From contig NZ_JALXFV010000001.1 in the NCBI RefSeq assembly GCF_023699475.1, positions 21,483 to 84,477 on the forward strand: DNA of 62,995 nucleotides. The letters are read 5' to 3'. Of this stretch, positions 1-10,181 are shown piece by piece. Origin of the DNA: Halomarina rubra (GTDB taxonomy: Archaea; Halobacteriota; Halobacteria; Halobacteriales; Haloarculaceae). The position numbers and the translations under genes are program-made. Numbering within the stretch: position 1 is the first letter of the stretch; each line of letters opens with the position of its first letter. A model generated the notes under the pieces. The model saw nothing but the letters and a program-made list of their open reading frames with translations. It was not told where the DNA came from and did no database searches.

Positions 1-585
1 GCCGCCCAACGCCACCGCCGCCACGAACGCCGCCCGCGAACTCGACGGGGCGAGCCACGTCCTGACGCTCTCGCGGTCGGGCACCGTCCGGAAGGCGCTG
101 GCCGACCTCTCTCCCGAGCGAGTCACCGTCGCCGAGTCGCGCCCCGGTGGCGAGGGCGTCGGCGTCGCGGAAGCGCTCGCCGGCGACCACGACGTGACGC
201 TCGTCCCCGACAGCGCCGTCGCGCACGCGCTGGCCACCACGGCGGTCGACGCCGTCCTCGTCGGAGCCGACACGGTGCTCCCCGACGGGCGCGTCGTGAA
301 CAAGGTCGGGACCCGCGCCGTGCTGGTGGCGGCCGCCCACGAGGGCGTCCCGGCGGTCGTCGTCGCCGCACGCGACAAAGTGAGCCCCCGTGAGACGACC
401 GCCCTCGAACCACGTCCGTCGGAAGCGGTGTACGACGGTGACGCCCCGCTCGACGTGTTCGCGCCGACGTTCGACGTGAGTCCCGCCGGACTGGCGACCG
501 TCGTCACCGAGGCGGGCGTGCTCGACGCCGCGGCCGTCGCGGCGACCGCTCGCGAGGCCGCGAGCGTGCTCGGTGGGACGAGTGA
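1..585 (+). CDS. eIF-2B alpha/beta/delta-related protein (ribose-1,5-bisphosphate isomerase / initiation factor 2B-like), partial at both ends
   Basis: The 5' end lies outside the window. The frame (first full codon at base 2) reads a Rossmann-like domain with the family signature GADTVLPDGRVVNKVGT and the following AAHEGVPAVVVA strand, which I recognise from the eIF-2B/MtnA/ribose-1,5-bisphosphate isomerase superfamily. Archaeal members act in nucleoside degradation or sugar-phosphate isomerisation; the substrate cannot be told here. Homology seems to end near base 580. In this frame no stop occurs until 1319-1321, far inside the antisense of the Rieske gene. A one-base shift just upstream of 571 would give a natural ending W-D-E-stop at 574-585. 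I therefore end the gene at 585 and suspect a missing base or a real frameshift; the literal open frame runs to 1321. Confidence 0.7.
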
Positions 586-615
586 GACGGGTCGGTACCG
601 GCGAGCGACGGCCGC

Positions 616-1032
616 TCAGAGCCCGATGTGTGAGGTCGAACTCGGCGTGTCATCGTCGTCGATGCCCCCCTCGTGGAGGTACGTGTATCCGTCGTCGCTG
701 AGGAACACCGCGCCGTCCTCGACCGTGACCGCGACCGACGGCAGGGTCGTCCCGGCGGCCTCGCCGTTGTCGCAGTGGCCAGAACAGGCGTCGAACAGCG
801 AGCCGTGGCGTGGGCAGATGAGTTGCCCATCGCGCATCGGCGCGCCGTCGCCCCGGTCGAAGCGCTGGTCCTCGTGCGTGCAGTTGTTGACCCACGCCTC
901 GACGCCCGGCTCTGCCGCACAGCGGACCAGGATGACCTCTCGCTCGTTCGTGAACGGGTCCTCGGCGGTGAACAGGACCGACCCGTTCTCCGGGACGTCC
1001 TCGACGCTCGCGACTCGGGTTCCGTCTGCCAT
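616..1032 (-). CDS. Rieske [2Fe-2S] domain protein
   Basis: A 138-residue soluble protein. It has the two Rieske cluster ligand boxes, C51-x-H53 (CTHEDQRFDRG) and C73-x2-H76 (CPRHGSLFDACSG), followed by the usual glycine/proline region. It has no transmembrane anchor, so it resembles small cytosolic ferredoxin-like Rieske proteins (the NirD or dioxygenase-ferredoxin type) more than a bc1 subunit. ATG at 1032 is preferred because the longer in-frame start at 1173 adds a stretch of low-complexity, Arg-rich residues unlike a haloarchaeal N-terminus. It stands alone between converging neighbours, so its redox partner is not evident. Confidence 0.9.
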   Translation of the reverse strand: MADGTRVASVEDVPENGSVLFTAEDPFTNEREVILVRCAAEPGVEAWVNNCTHEDQRFDRGDGAPMRDGQLICPRHGSLFDACSGHCDNGEAAGTTLPSVAVTVEDGAVFLSDDGYTYLHEGGIDDDDTPSSTSHIGL

Positions 1033-1355
1033 CGTGCGTCTCTCGGAGGCACGGCCGCTTGGCTGTTGCCGTCGGCGCACCTCCGGCACCCCGTCGACAC
1101 CTCGTCGACCGTCGTCCTCGACGGCCGTCACAGCGCCACCGAACCGAAGCGCGGGATTCTTGGGTAGCAGCACCGAACCACCCGTAGGCGGCGATGATGA
1201 CTGTTACCCCCACCGAGCCCCTTGTGACGACGGTTTTCACCTGAGCCGCCATCTCTCACGTTCACGACGCTACCGACGAAGGTCACGCCAGTCGTCTGTC
1301 TCCCCTCGTAGCCCCGCGTGACGCGGTTCTCTCGGTCCCGCTTAACCTCCGCCGG
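1033..1355. other. Intergenic stretch with no convincing gene
   Basis: About 320 bases between the Rieske start and the DUF488 stop. Open frames are present on both strands but have unnatural composition. The only faintly interesting one is a minus-strand start at 1252 with a short hydrophobic run; it reads on without a stop into the Rieske gene in the wrong frame. I see no RNA gene or strong repeat here. Confidence 0.5.
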
Positions 1356-1812
1356 TCACTCGTCCGCCCGCAGGTGCTCGGCGAGTCGCTCCCGGAGTAG
1401 CGTGCGGTGACAGCGTTTCTTCTCGGTGTTCTCGAAACAGACGAGCGCGAGTCGCTCCCCGGAGCGGAGGCGTTCGAGGAGGTCGGCCACCGCCGCCCGT
1501 GCCTCGGCCGACTCGTCGATGTGGTCGCGGTAGCGGCGGTCGAACGACGCCTCCGTCCACGCGGCGTTGTGGGCCTCTTCGTCGCACACGCCACGCTGTG
1601 CGAGGTCCTCCCGCCGTCGTTGGACCTCGTCGAGCAGGTCCGGTGGCGGGCCGAGAGCGGGGTGGTTCTCGTCGACGGTCGACTGGAACCACCCGGTCGG
1701 GCGGCGGACGACGCCCACGAGCGTCGTGTCCGCCGGGAGGTCGACGAGGTCGTGTTGCAGCGCCGCGACGTACGTGTCGAACAGCGTGTCTGCGGGGTCG
1801 ACGGCGGTCACG
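1356..1812 (-). CDS. DUF488 family protein
   Basis: A protein of about 151 residues. The features I recognise from DUF488 are the N-terminal RPTGWFQSTVD segment and the C-terminal LALVCFENTEKKRCHR core, with its Cys/Glu followed by Cys-His-Arg. The biochemical function of the family is not established. I chose the GTG at 1812 (M/V-TAVDPADTLF), which leaves a normal intergenic distance to the divergent dehydrogenase gene; an ATG at 1856 would add 15 residues of atypical sequence. The gene is divergent from the 2-hydroxyacid dehydrogenase at 1892. Confidence 0.75.
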
Positions 1813-1891
1813 GTGGGTGTTCGTCCGCGAGCGCACTGAAGGTTCGGGGTCCGCACGGAGCAGTTTTGCCGGTCGCCACACCAGGTCCGGT

Positions 1892-2797
1892 ATGCACGTT
1901 CTCGTCCACGAGTCGGTCGCGCCCGTCTTCGACCCCGCCCTGCTGGTCGAGTTCCTCACCAGCGAGGGCGTCACCGCGACGACCGGCGCGCTCGACGACT
2001 GCGACGGCGTCGTCGCGTTCGACCACGACGAGGCGCTGTTCGACGTCCCGTGGGTCCACGCCATCACCGCCGGCTACGACGACTACCCGGTCGAGCGCTA
2101 CCGCGAGGCCGGCGTGACGTTCACCAACTCGACGGGCATCCACGGCGCGAGCGTCGGCGAGAGCGTCGCCGGCCACTGTCTCACGTTCGCCCGACGGCTC
2201 CACCGCTACCGCGACCGCCAGCACGACCGCGTCTGGGAACACGAACCGTACGACCGAGCGTTCACGCTCCGCGACGAACGGGCCTGCGTCGTCGGCCTGG
2301 GCACGCTCGGGCAGGGCGTCGCCGTCCGACTGGACGCGCTGGGAATGGACGTCGTCGGCGTCCGGCGGACGCCCGCACTGGTCCCCGGCGTCTCGGAGGT
2401 GTTCACGCCCGACGCCCTCGCCGAGGCGGTCGCCGACGCACGGTTCGTCGTCCTCACGGTCCCGCTCACCGAGGCGACGACCGGTCTGGTCGACGCCGCC
2501 GTCCTCGACGCGATGCGAGAGGACGCCTACCTCGTCAACGTCGCGCGCGGCGAGGTGGTCGAGCAGGACGCGCTGGTCGCGGCGCTCGACGAGGGGGCCA
2601 TCGCCGGCGCGGCGCTGGACGCGCTGGACCCCGAACCGCTCCCGGAGGAGTCGCCGCTGTGGGGGTTCGAGGAGGTGCTCGTCACGCCCCACTGCGCGGC
2701 GCTGACGAACGACTACCACGAGGCGGTCGGGGCGCTCGTCGCGACGAACGCCCGGCGCATCGAGCAGGGCGACGCGCCGGTCAACCGGGTGGTGTGA
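1892..2797 (+). CDS. D-2-hydroxyacid dehydrogenase (NAD-dependent)
   Basis: A 301-residue member of the D-isomer-specific 2-hydroxyacid dehydrogenase family. Seen in the sequence: the nucleotide-binding glycine loop GLGTLGQG, the catalytic Arg box VNVARGEVVEQDALVAAL, the Glu in DPEPLPEESPLW and the terminal His in VTPHCAA. Together these form the family's Arg-Glu-His catalytic set. The enzyme reduces a 2-oxoacid or oxidises a 2-hydroxyacid with NAD(P); the substrate cannot be assigned. It is monocistronic. Haloarchaeal genomes usually hold several paralogues, so phosphoglycerate dehydrogenase is not implied; the protein is short and lacks an ACT domain. Confidence 0.9.
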   Translation: MHVLVHESVAPVFDPALLVEFLTSEGVTATTGALDDCDGVVAFDHDEALFDVPWVHAITAGYDDYPVERYREAGVTFTNSTGIHGASVGESVAGHCLTFARRLHRYRDRQHDRVWEHEPYDRAFTLRDERACVVGLGTLGQGVAVRLDALGMDVVGVRRTPALVPGVSEVFTPDALAEAVADARFVVLTVPLTEATTGLVDAAVLDAMREDAYLVNVARGEVVEQDALVAALDEGAIAGAALDALDPEPLPEESPLWGFEEVLVTPHCAALTNDYHEAVGALVATNARRIEQGDAPVNRVV

Positions 2798-2867
2798 GCC
2801 GTCGGTCGGGAGGCCACCGTCTGCCGAAACCGGTGCCCGCTCGCCGTCGGTCTGGACCGTCGGCCGG

Positions 2868-3056
2868 TCACCGCTGGTCGGACGCGGCGACGGCGAGCGC
2901 GGAGATGCCGAACACGCCGAGGACGCCGAGACCGAACAGGAGCGGTGAGAACGACCCGGTCACGTCGAGACCGAACGCGAGGACGCCGCAGGCGACGACG
3001 CCGGCGAGCGCGACGAGTGTTCGCGGGTCGGCCCACGACGCACGAGAGGCTGCCAT
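2868..3056 (-). CDS. Small two-helix membrane protein, unknown function
   Basis: A 62-residue protein with a short polar N-terminus, a first hydrophobic helix (about residues 12-31), a turn containing Asp-Val-Thr-Gly-Ser-Phe, and a second hydrophobic helix (about 36-57) ending in Asp-Gln-Arg. The ATG at 3056 gives this clean architecture, whereas the longer reading frame upstream overlaps threonine synthase and is spurious. It lies downstream of the threonine synthase gene on the same strand, separated by about 120 bases. I do not recognise a family. Confidence 0.6.
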   Translation of the reverse strand: MAASRASWADPRTLVALAGVVACGVLAFGLDVTGSFSPLLFGLGVLGVFGISALAVAASDQR

Positions 3057-3175
3057 GTCCCCGTCGAGCGCGGGTGGCGACGTAGTTATCCGGCGCGTAT
3101 CGTCGGCTCGTCTGAACACCCGCGCTGTGAGAACGTCTCGGTAGTGGGACGGTCGGCGTCGACGCCGACTCACCT

Positions 3176-4369
3176 TCAGACCGTCCCGAGGTGGCCGCGC
3201 AACACGTCGTCGTCCTTGTTGCCAGCGCCGGTGTTGAGCAGGACGACGGTGTCGTCGGCGTCGAACTCGCCGCGCTCGGCCAGTTCGAACGCGCCCGCTG
3301 CGGCCGCCGCACACGTCGCGCCCATCTCGATTCCCGTCTCGCGGGCGACGGCGACGGCGGCGTCGAGGATGGCGTCGTCGCTCGCGGCGACCGCGCCGCC
3401 GCCGCTCTCCTCCAGCGCATCGAGAATCAACGGACTCGCGCCGGGGTCGGGGATGGCGATGCCGCCGAACACGGTGTCTATCTCCCCCCACGCCTCGTGG
3501 CGGTCGGCCCCCGACTCCCACGCGTCGACGATGGGCGCACACCCGCTGGCCTGCGCGGCGTACATCGGCGGCAGGTCGTCGACGAGACCGAGGTCGCGGA
3601 ACTCGCGGGCGGCCTTGTGCATCCCGACGAGGCCGACGCCGCCCCCGGTGGGGTAGACGACGGCGTCCGGCACCTGCCAGTCGAGTTGCTCGACGGTCTC
3701 GTACAGCATCGTCTTCTTGCCCTCGTGGCGGTACGGCGTGACGAACGTCTTCGTGGAGTACCAGTCGTGGTCGGCCATCGCGTCGGTGTAGGCCGCGCCC
3801 GCGTCGCCGATCTCGCCGGGGACGACGGTGAGGTCCGCGCCGTGGACGAGCGTCATCGACTTCTGGGTGAACCCCGCGCGCTCGGGGAGGAACACGTGGG
3901 CGTCGAGGCCGGCCTCGGCGGCGTACGCCGCGGCCGACTGGCCCGCGTTGCCCGCGGAGTTGAGCGCGACGTCGGTCGCGCCGTGCATCCGTGCGGCGGT
4001 CATCGCGACCGTCTGGCCGCGGTCCTTGAACGTCCCCGTCGGGTTCCGGCCCTCGTCCTTGACGAACACGCGCTCGACGCCCATCCGTTCTGCCAGTGCG
4101 GGAGCCTCGACGAGCGCCGTCGCGCCCTCGTCCATCGTCACCGCGTGCTCGCGGGCGAACGGTAACAGCTCCTCGTAGCGCCACATCGTGTCGAACCGTC
4201 GCGCCTCGAGGTCGGCACGCGTGAGGTCGACCCGGTCGTAGTCGTACGTCGGGTCGAGGATGCCGCCACAGTCGGGGCAGCGATGCGGCGTCTCGGCGTC
4301 GAACGTCTCCCCGCAGTCGACACAGCGCAGGCCAGCGAACGCGTCGGTCGTCTCCAGCGTCGTCTCCAT
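3176..4369 (-). CDS. thrC: Threonine synthase (PLP-dependent)
   Basis: A 397-residue fold-type II PLP enzyme that converts O-phospho-L-homoserine to threonine. The N-terminus carries a zinc-ribbon-like pair (CVDC at 16-19, CPDC at 31-34), as in archaeal threonine synthase-like proteins. The PLP lysine is K115 in NPTGTFKDRG. The phosphate-binding glycine run is YPTGGGVGLVGM, and a C-terminal LLNTGAGNKD segment is present. The closely related cysteate synthase and other paralogues share these features, so the exact substrate is an inference. It is transcribed away from the RidA gene at 4454. The homoserine dehydrogenase of the pathway is at 48.9 kb in this window. Confidence 0.88.
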   Translation of the reverse strand: METTLETTDAFAGLRCVDCGETFDAETPHRCPDCGGILDPTYDYDRVDLTRADLEARRFDTMWRYEELLPFAREHAVTMDEGATALVEAPALAERMGVERVFVKDEGRNPTGTFKDRGQTVAMTAARMHGATDVALNSAGNAGQSAAAYAAEAGLDAHVFLPERAGFTQKSMTLVHGADLTVVPGEIGDAGAAYTDAMADHDWYSTKTFVTPYRHEGKKTMLYETVEQLDWQVPDAVVYPTGGGVGLVGMHKAAREFRDLGLVDDLPPMYAAQASGCAPIVDAWESGADRHEAWGEIDTVFGGIAIPDPGASPLILDALEESGGGAVAASDDAILDAAVAVARETGIEMGATCAAAAAGAFELAERGEFDADDTVVLLNTGAGNKDDDVLRGHLGTV

Positions 4370-4453
4370 GCGAGACGCTCACGCGCGGCGGGCAAAGGCG
4401 TGGTGACTCCGGCGAGCGCGCGGGTTCTTGTCGACGCACGACGAGGTCGGGAC

Positions 4454-4849
4454 ATGCGACGACAGCGCGTCCAGAGCGGCACCGAGTGGGAAGAGAAGGT
4501 CGGCTACTCGCGGGCGGTCCGGGTCGGGAACCGGGTGTTCGTCGCGGGGACGACCGCGACCGACGAGGACGAGGTGGTCGACGGCGACGCCTACGACCAG
4601 ACGAAGCGAGCCATCGAGAACGTCGAACGCGGACTGACCGAAGCGGGAGCGAGCCTCGACGACGTGGTCCGGACCCGACTGTACGTCACGGACGCCGACG
4701 ACTGGGAACTCGTCGGGCGCGCCCACGAGGAGGCGTTCGGCGACGTGCGGCCCGCCGCGACGCTGGTGGAGGTGTCACGACTGGTCGACCCGGCGATGTG
4801 CGTCGAGGTGGAGGTCGACGCGGTGGTCGACGAGCACGGCGGCGAGTGA
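4454..4849 (+). CDS. RidA/YjgF/Rid family protein
   Basis: A 131-residue protein with the Rid family core: GYSRAVRVGNRVFVAGTT at the N-terminus, the VRTRLYVTDADDW strand, and a C-terminal RPAATLVEVSRLVDPAMCVEVEVDA segment. Rid proteins hydrolyse reactive enamines/imines released by PLP enzymes. Its position divergent from threonine synthase fits that role but is only contextual. The Arg that binds the carboxylate in canonical RidA appears replaced around the RLVDPAM motif (RL rather than the usual CVAxLP context), so it may belong to a non-RidA subgroup. The start ATG at 4454 follows a short intergenic gap. Confidence 0.85.
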   Translation: MRRQRVQSGTEWEEKVGYSRAVRVGNRVFVAGTTATDEDEVVDGDAYDQTKRAIENVERGLTEAGASLDDVVRTRLYVTDADDWELVGRAHEEAFGDVRPAATLVEVSRLVDPAMCVEVEVDAVVDEHGGE

Positions 4850-4867
4850 CCGGTACCGTACGGTCGC

Positions 4868-5731
4868 TCACTCGCTGACAGCGGGCGTCCCGTCGGCGTC
4901 GAACGCGAAGACGAGTTCGTCGTCCTCACAGGGCACTCGAACGTGCGCACGCAGTGGGTCCGTCTCGGTCTCGACGTAGTCCTCGTCGAAGCAGAAGGGG
5001 AGTTCCCAGCACGGCGTCGCCGCCAGGTCGATGCCGTGGTCGTAGAACAGGGCGACCGTCGCGGGGTGTCGAAGGACCCGTTCACCGAGCGTCTCTCGGG
5101 GGTGGAAGGTGCAGTGGCGACACTCGTAGCGGACGTGCGTCACGTAGTCTCGGTAGTGGCCGGCGGGAATCAGGGCGGCCGTCATCCGTCCGCCACAGGC
5201 GGGGCAGATGCCGTCGGCCGCGAGACGAAGCCGTGCGCGCTCCCAGCGGTCGTGCGCCAGCGCTAGCTCCTCGTCGGTCCGGCTCTCGACGCCAGCGGGT
5301 GGGAAGGCGTGTTCGTTCCAGAGTCGGTCGCAGTCGACACAGAACACGTTCGCCATGTCGTCGACGTAGCGGAAGGCGAGGGTGCCACCGCAGTCGCCAC
5401 ACGCCCCGTCGAGGGTGGTCCGCTCGCGCTCTGGGTGGTCGGTGAACCGTCCGGCGTGAATCGCCTGGATGACGTGGAGTCCGGCCTGTCTGAGCGTGTA
5501 CCCCTCGTCGCCGACCCGTCGGATGAAGTGGTCGGTCAGTCGCCCCCGATGGTAGTTGAGTCGCCCGTTGTCCGCGACGTCGACCCGGTCGCGTATCTCC
5601 GAGAACGTCGCCGTGCCGTCGGGGGCCGTCCAGATGGCCCAGAGGATTTCGAGTCGGAGCTCGTGACCGAGCAGCGAGAACGCCGCCTCCGGTGCGAGTC
5701 GACCGTCCGTCTCGTCGGGCAGTGGACCCAT
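4868..5731 (-). CDS. Winged-helix (ArsR-like) regulator with zinc-binding C-terminal region
   Basis: A 287-residue protein. Residues 10-100 form a winged helix of the haloarchaeal ArsR-like type (LLGHELRLEILWAIW, then SEIRDRVDVADNGRLNYHRGRL). The rest carries Cys pairs that look like two zinc ribbons, CGDCGG with CVDC and CPACGG with CRHC. This arrangement matches a large group of haloarchaeal 'ArsR family transcriptional regulators' of unknown target. ATG at 5731 is chosen because upstream in-frame sequence runs antisense through HAD and GNAT genes and is not protein-like. The gene is divergent from the HAD gene at 5846 and may control it. Confidence 0.8.
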   Translation of the reverse strand: MGPLPDETDGRLAPEAAFSLLGHELRLEILWAIWTAPDGTATFSEIRDRVDVADNGRLNYHRGRLTDHFIRRVGDEGYTLRQAGLHVIQAIHAGRFTDHPERERTTLDGACGDCGGTLAFRYVDDMANVFCVDCDRLWNEHAFPPAGVESRTDEELALAHDRWERARLRLAADGICPACGGRMTAALIPAGHYRDYVTHVRYECRHCTFHPRETLGERVLRHPATVALFYDHGIDLAATPCWELPFCFDEDYVETETDPLRAHVRVPCEDDELVFAFDADGTPAVSE

Positions 5732-5845
5732 TGGCTGACGAACCGCACCGACCGGCAAAAACGGTTCGACGCCCGAACGTGTCGAAGTTCGGATAGAAAC
5801 ACAGTTCTCAGAACGCCTTTGTCGGCGCTCGGTGACGTCCAGACC

Positions 5846-6493
5846 ATGCACGACGCGGTCTGTTTCGACATGGACGGGGTCATCGTGAACTCCGAACACC
5901 ACTGGGTTCCCATCGAGAACGAACGCATCCTCCCCCGAGCGGCTCCCGAGAGCGACGTGACGGCGAGCGACATCACGGGGATGAACGTCTCGGACCTCTA
6001 CGACCACCTCGTCGCCGACCACGGGACGACGATGGACCGCGACGTCTTCCTCGCGCTGTACGACGACGCCGCGGAGGAGCTGTACACCGAACGTGCCACG
6101 CTGCTGGAAGGGTTCGACGCGCTCTGTGCGGACCTCCGCGAGCGCGGGGCGGCGCTGGCACTCGTCTCCTCCTCGCCACGCCGCTGGATTCGGTTCGTCA
6201 CCGACCGCTTCGAACTCGACTCGTTCGACGCCGTCGTCAGCGCCGACGACGTCGAGGGACCGAGCAAACCCGACCCGTTCGTCTACGAGCACGCCGCGGA
6301 CGAACTCGGCGTCTCGGCGGACGCCTGCGTCGCCGTCGAGGACTCGACACACGGCGTCGCCGCTGCCAACACCGCAGGGATGACCAGCGTCGGCTTTCGC
6401 TGGGACGACGAGCACGCACAGGACCTCGGGGCGGCCGACACGGTGGCGACCGGCTCCGACGACCTCCGGGCTGCGTTGCTCGACCGGGTGTGA
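5846..6493 (+). CDS. HAD-superfamily phosphatase (subfamily IA)
   Basis: A 215-residue HAD hydrolase. Motif I is DMDGVI with nucleophile D8 and acid D10, motif II is the Ser run in VSSSPRR, motif III is the Lys in SKPDP, and motif IV is EDSTHGVAAA. The helical cap between residues 15 and 85 places it with phosphoglycolate phosphatase or beta-phosphoglucomutase-like enzymes; the substrate is not determinable. Its TGA overlaps the GTG start of the following acetyltransferase by four bases (GTGA), so the two are probably translationally coupled. Confidence 0.87.
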   Translation: MHDAVCFDMDGVIVNSEHHWVPIENERILPRAAPESDVTASDITGMNVSDLYDHLVADHGTTMDRDVFLALYDDAAEELYTERATLLEGFDALCADLRERGAALALVSSSPRRWIRFVTDRFELDSFDAVVSADDVEGPSKPDPFVYEHAADELGVSADACVAVEDSTHGVAAANTAGMTSVGFRWDDEHAQDLGAADTVATGSDDLRAALLDRV

Positions 6494-7095
6494 CGGTGTT
6501 CCCCGAGGAACTGTCCACGGACCGGCTCGCTCTCCGTCGCCTCGACCGGGCCGTCGACGCCCGCACGCTGTACGACCACCGCCGAGCGAACGACGAGGCG
6601 GGAGTCTACGAGTTCGTCCCGTTCTCGGCGTTCGACTCGCTGAAGGCGGCCCGCGACGCGCTTCGGTCCCTCCGGACGCGGTGGGACGACGGCGAGGGCG
6701 CACGCTACGGGGTCTTCGAGCGCGACGGTGAGGAACGCGACACCGCCGTCGACGCGTCGCTCCTCGGCGTCGCCGACTGTCACTGCCTGTGGGACCGGCG
6801 GACCGGCCACCCCGGCGTGATTCTCGCGCGTGACCACTGGAGTGAGGGGTACGCGACGGAGTGTTTCGACGCGCTGTTGACGCTGGCGTTCGACCGTCTC
6901 GACCTCCGACTGGTCTCCCTGCACCACCGGGTCGGCAACGGACGCTCCCGGCGAGCCATCGAGCGCCTCGTCGACCGCCACGGCGGGCAGTTCGATGGCC
7001 GCCTCCGTAACTGGACGCCGACCGACGACGGCGTGGCCGACGAGCGCCGCTACACGATTCGACGCGACCAGTACCGGTCGACGACCGGCCACTGA
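6490..7095 (+). CDS. GNAT family N-acetyltransferase
   Basis: A 201-residue protein of the RimJ/RimL-like GNAT group. The evidence is the N-terminal STDRLALRRL strand, a central LLGVADC strand, the acetyl-CoA binding region HWSEGYATECFDALLTLAF, and the VSLHHRVGNGRSRRAIERL segment, which resembles the typical NxxSxxxxEK-like motif. It starts with GTG at 6490 inside the stop of the HAD gene, and both would be made from one mRNA. The acceptor substrate is unknown. The next gene, katG, has its own promoter. Confidence 0.85.
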   Translation: MTVFPEELSTDRLALRRLDRAVDARTLYDHRRANDEAGVYEFVPFSAFDSLKAARDALRSLRTRWDDGEGARYGVFERDGEERDTAVDASLLGVADCHCLWDRRTGHPGVILARDHWSEGYATECFDALLTLAFDRLDLRLVSLHHRVGNGRSRRAIERLVDRHGGQFDGRLRNWTPTDDGVADERRYTIRRDQYRSTTGH

Positions 7096-7213
7096 GCGGG
7101 CCCAGTCGACCCTCCCCAGTGTTCGTTCCCCGCTGACGCTGCTCTCCCCTGCCGACGTTCCTCCCCCCGCTGCGCCGCTTTCCTATCGCTCGGCCCTCGT
7201 CCCACCGCGGCGT

Positions 7214-7240
7214 GACGGAGTCTCGACGTGGGACTCCGTC
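7214..7240. repeat. Perfect 9-bp inverted repeat upstream of katG
   Basis: Arms GACGGAGTC (7214-7222) and GACTCCGTC (7232-7240) are exactly complementary with a 9-base loop. Flanking CCGC and GCGG could extend the stem past a small interior loop. It lies about 120 bases after the GNAT stop and 110 bases before katG, so it may be a 3' structure of the HAD-GNAT transcript or an operator. Confidence 0.6.
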
Positions 7241-7256
7241 GCGGGGTTCGCCCCCA

Positions 7257-7301
7257 GAAGTTCGCGATTCAGACAGATTGCTTGCGCTGTCGCGAAACTT
7301 C
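7257..7301. repeat. Long inverted repeat immediately upstream of the katG promoter
   Basis: The left arm GAAGTTCGCGA (7257-7267) pairs with the right arm TCGCGAAACTTC (7290-7301) with one bulged A; the inner seven base pairs are perfect. A further short repeat ACTTC/GAAGT spans 7297-7312. The structure ends about ten bases upstream of the TATA-like element, where a dimeric regulator of katG could bind; a terminator for the upstream operon is the alternative. Confidence 0.6.
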
Positions 7302-7314
7302 CTTCGTGAAGTAG

Positions 7315-9498
<2,184 letters not shown>

Positions 9499-9563
9499 AC
9501 TGACCGCCGGCGGGGGTCGGCCCCGTCACTGTTCTCGGGCCGCGACGACGCGCGACGCGCACC

Positions 9564-9782
9564 TCAGCGCGTCTCGACCGTCTCCGTTATTATCTCGGCG
9601 AGGTGGTCTCGGTGCTGTCGACAGAGCCAGTTCGCGACCACGCCCCCCGACTCCGGTGTCATGCGGTACTTTCCGACGGCCTCGGTGCCACAGCGGACGT
9701 ACCGCTCGTCGTCCACGGCGGACCCGCGGCGTGGGTCGGGGCTGTCGGCCGGGACGAAGGTGACGGCTTCGCACGTGGGCAC
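9564..9782 (-). CDS. Small Cys/His-containing hypothetical protein
   Basis: About 72 residues if translation starts at the GTG at 9782; GTG at 9812 or ATG at 9962 are in-frame alternatives, the last adding an unlikely N-terminus. Four potential metal ligands are visible, Cys4 in PTCEAVTF, Cys33 in YVRCGTEAVG, and Cys/His in NWLCRQHRDH, which suggests a small zinc finger. I recognise no named family. The neighbour across a divergent promoter region is another very small Cys protein (10011), so the two may be functionally paired. Confidence 0.5.
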   Translation of the reverse strand: MPTCEAVTFVPADSPDPRRGSAVDDERYVRCGTEAVGKYRMTPESGGVVANWLCRQHRDHLAEIITETVETR

Positions 9783-10010
9783 GCGGTCGTGAGCGTCGTC
9801 GTGGGGGGTCACGAGATGTCCTGACGAGTCGTACGCGTGGCCGGTAGAAGGGGTCGCCACCCAACTGTGTGGGTAGTCGGTCGGCGAGCACCCCCCAAGA
9901 GTTTGGCATCCGTTATACACGACGGGAGGACTCAGTGAACAACAGATGATGACTCGAACCACGGCGGGAGACGGTGCGGTCGCGGCCGGCCGGCCGGCGG
10001 AGGGTCGTCG

Positions 10011-10181
10011 GTGAAGGGACGGAGGATAGTGAACTGTCGCGAGTGTGGCCTGGCGTACACGGCCCGAGAACGCGACGACGGGACGTTCATCCTCCCGACG
10101 GCGGACGGCGTCTGCGCCTGCGGAACGGACGCCGTCGAGGCGTACGACGTGGACGAATCACCGTCGACCGCCTCGGACTGA
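10011..10181 (+). CDS. Very small zinc-finger-like protein (56 aa)
   Basis: This is a 56-codon frame starting GTG at 10011 and ending TGA at 10179-10181. The peptide contains CRECG near residue 9 and CACG near residue 36, separated by a hydrophilic turn. This is a plausible four-cysteine zinc ribbon typical of the tiny proteins abundant in haloarchaea. Composition is natural for this genome (acidic tail, Asp-Glu rich), whereas the overlapping longer frames are Arg-rich shadows. Function is unknown; such proteins have been linked to regulation in other haloarchaea, but nothing here shows that. Confidence 0.55.
   Translation: MKGRRIVNCRECGLAYTARERDDGTFILPTADGVCACGTDAVEAYDVDESPSTASD

Noticed and set aside
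650-1252. Minus-strand open frame with a hydrophobic N-terminal stretch upstream of the Rieske gene
   Set aside because: After about 40 residues it becomes Arg/Gly/Pro-rich and runs through the Rieske gene in the wrong frame with no stop; no conserved feature supports it.
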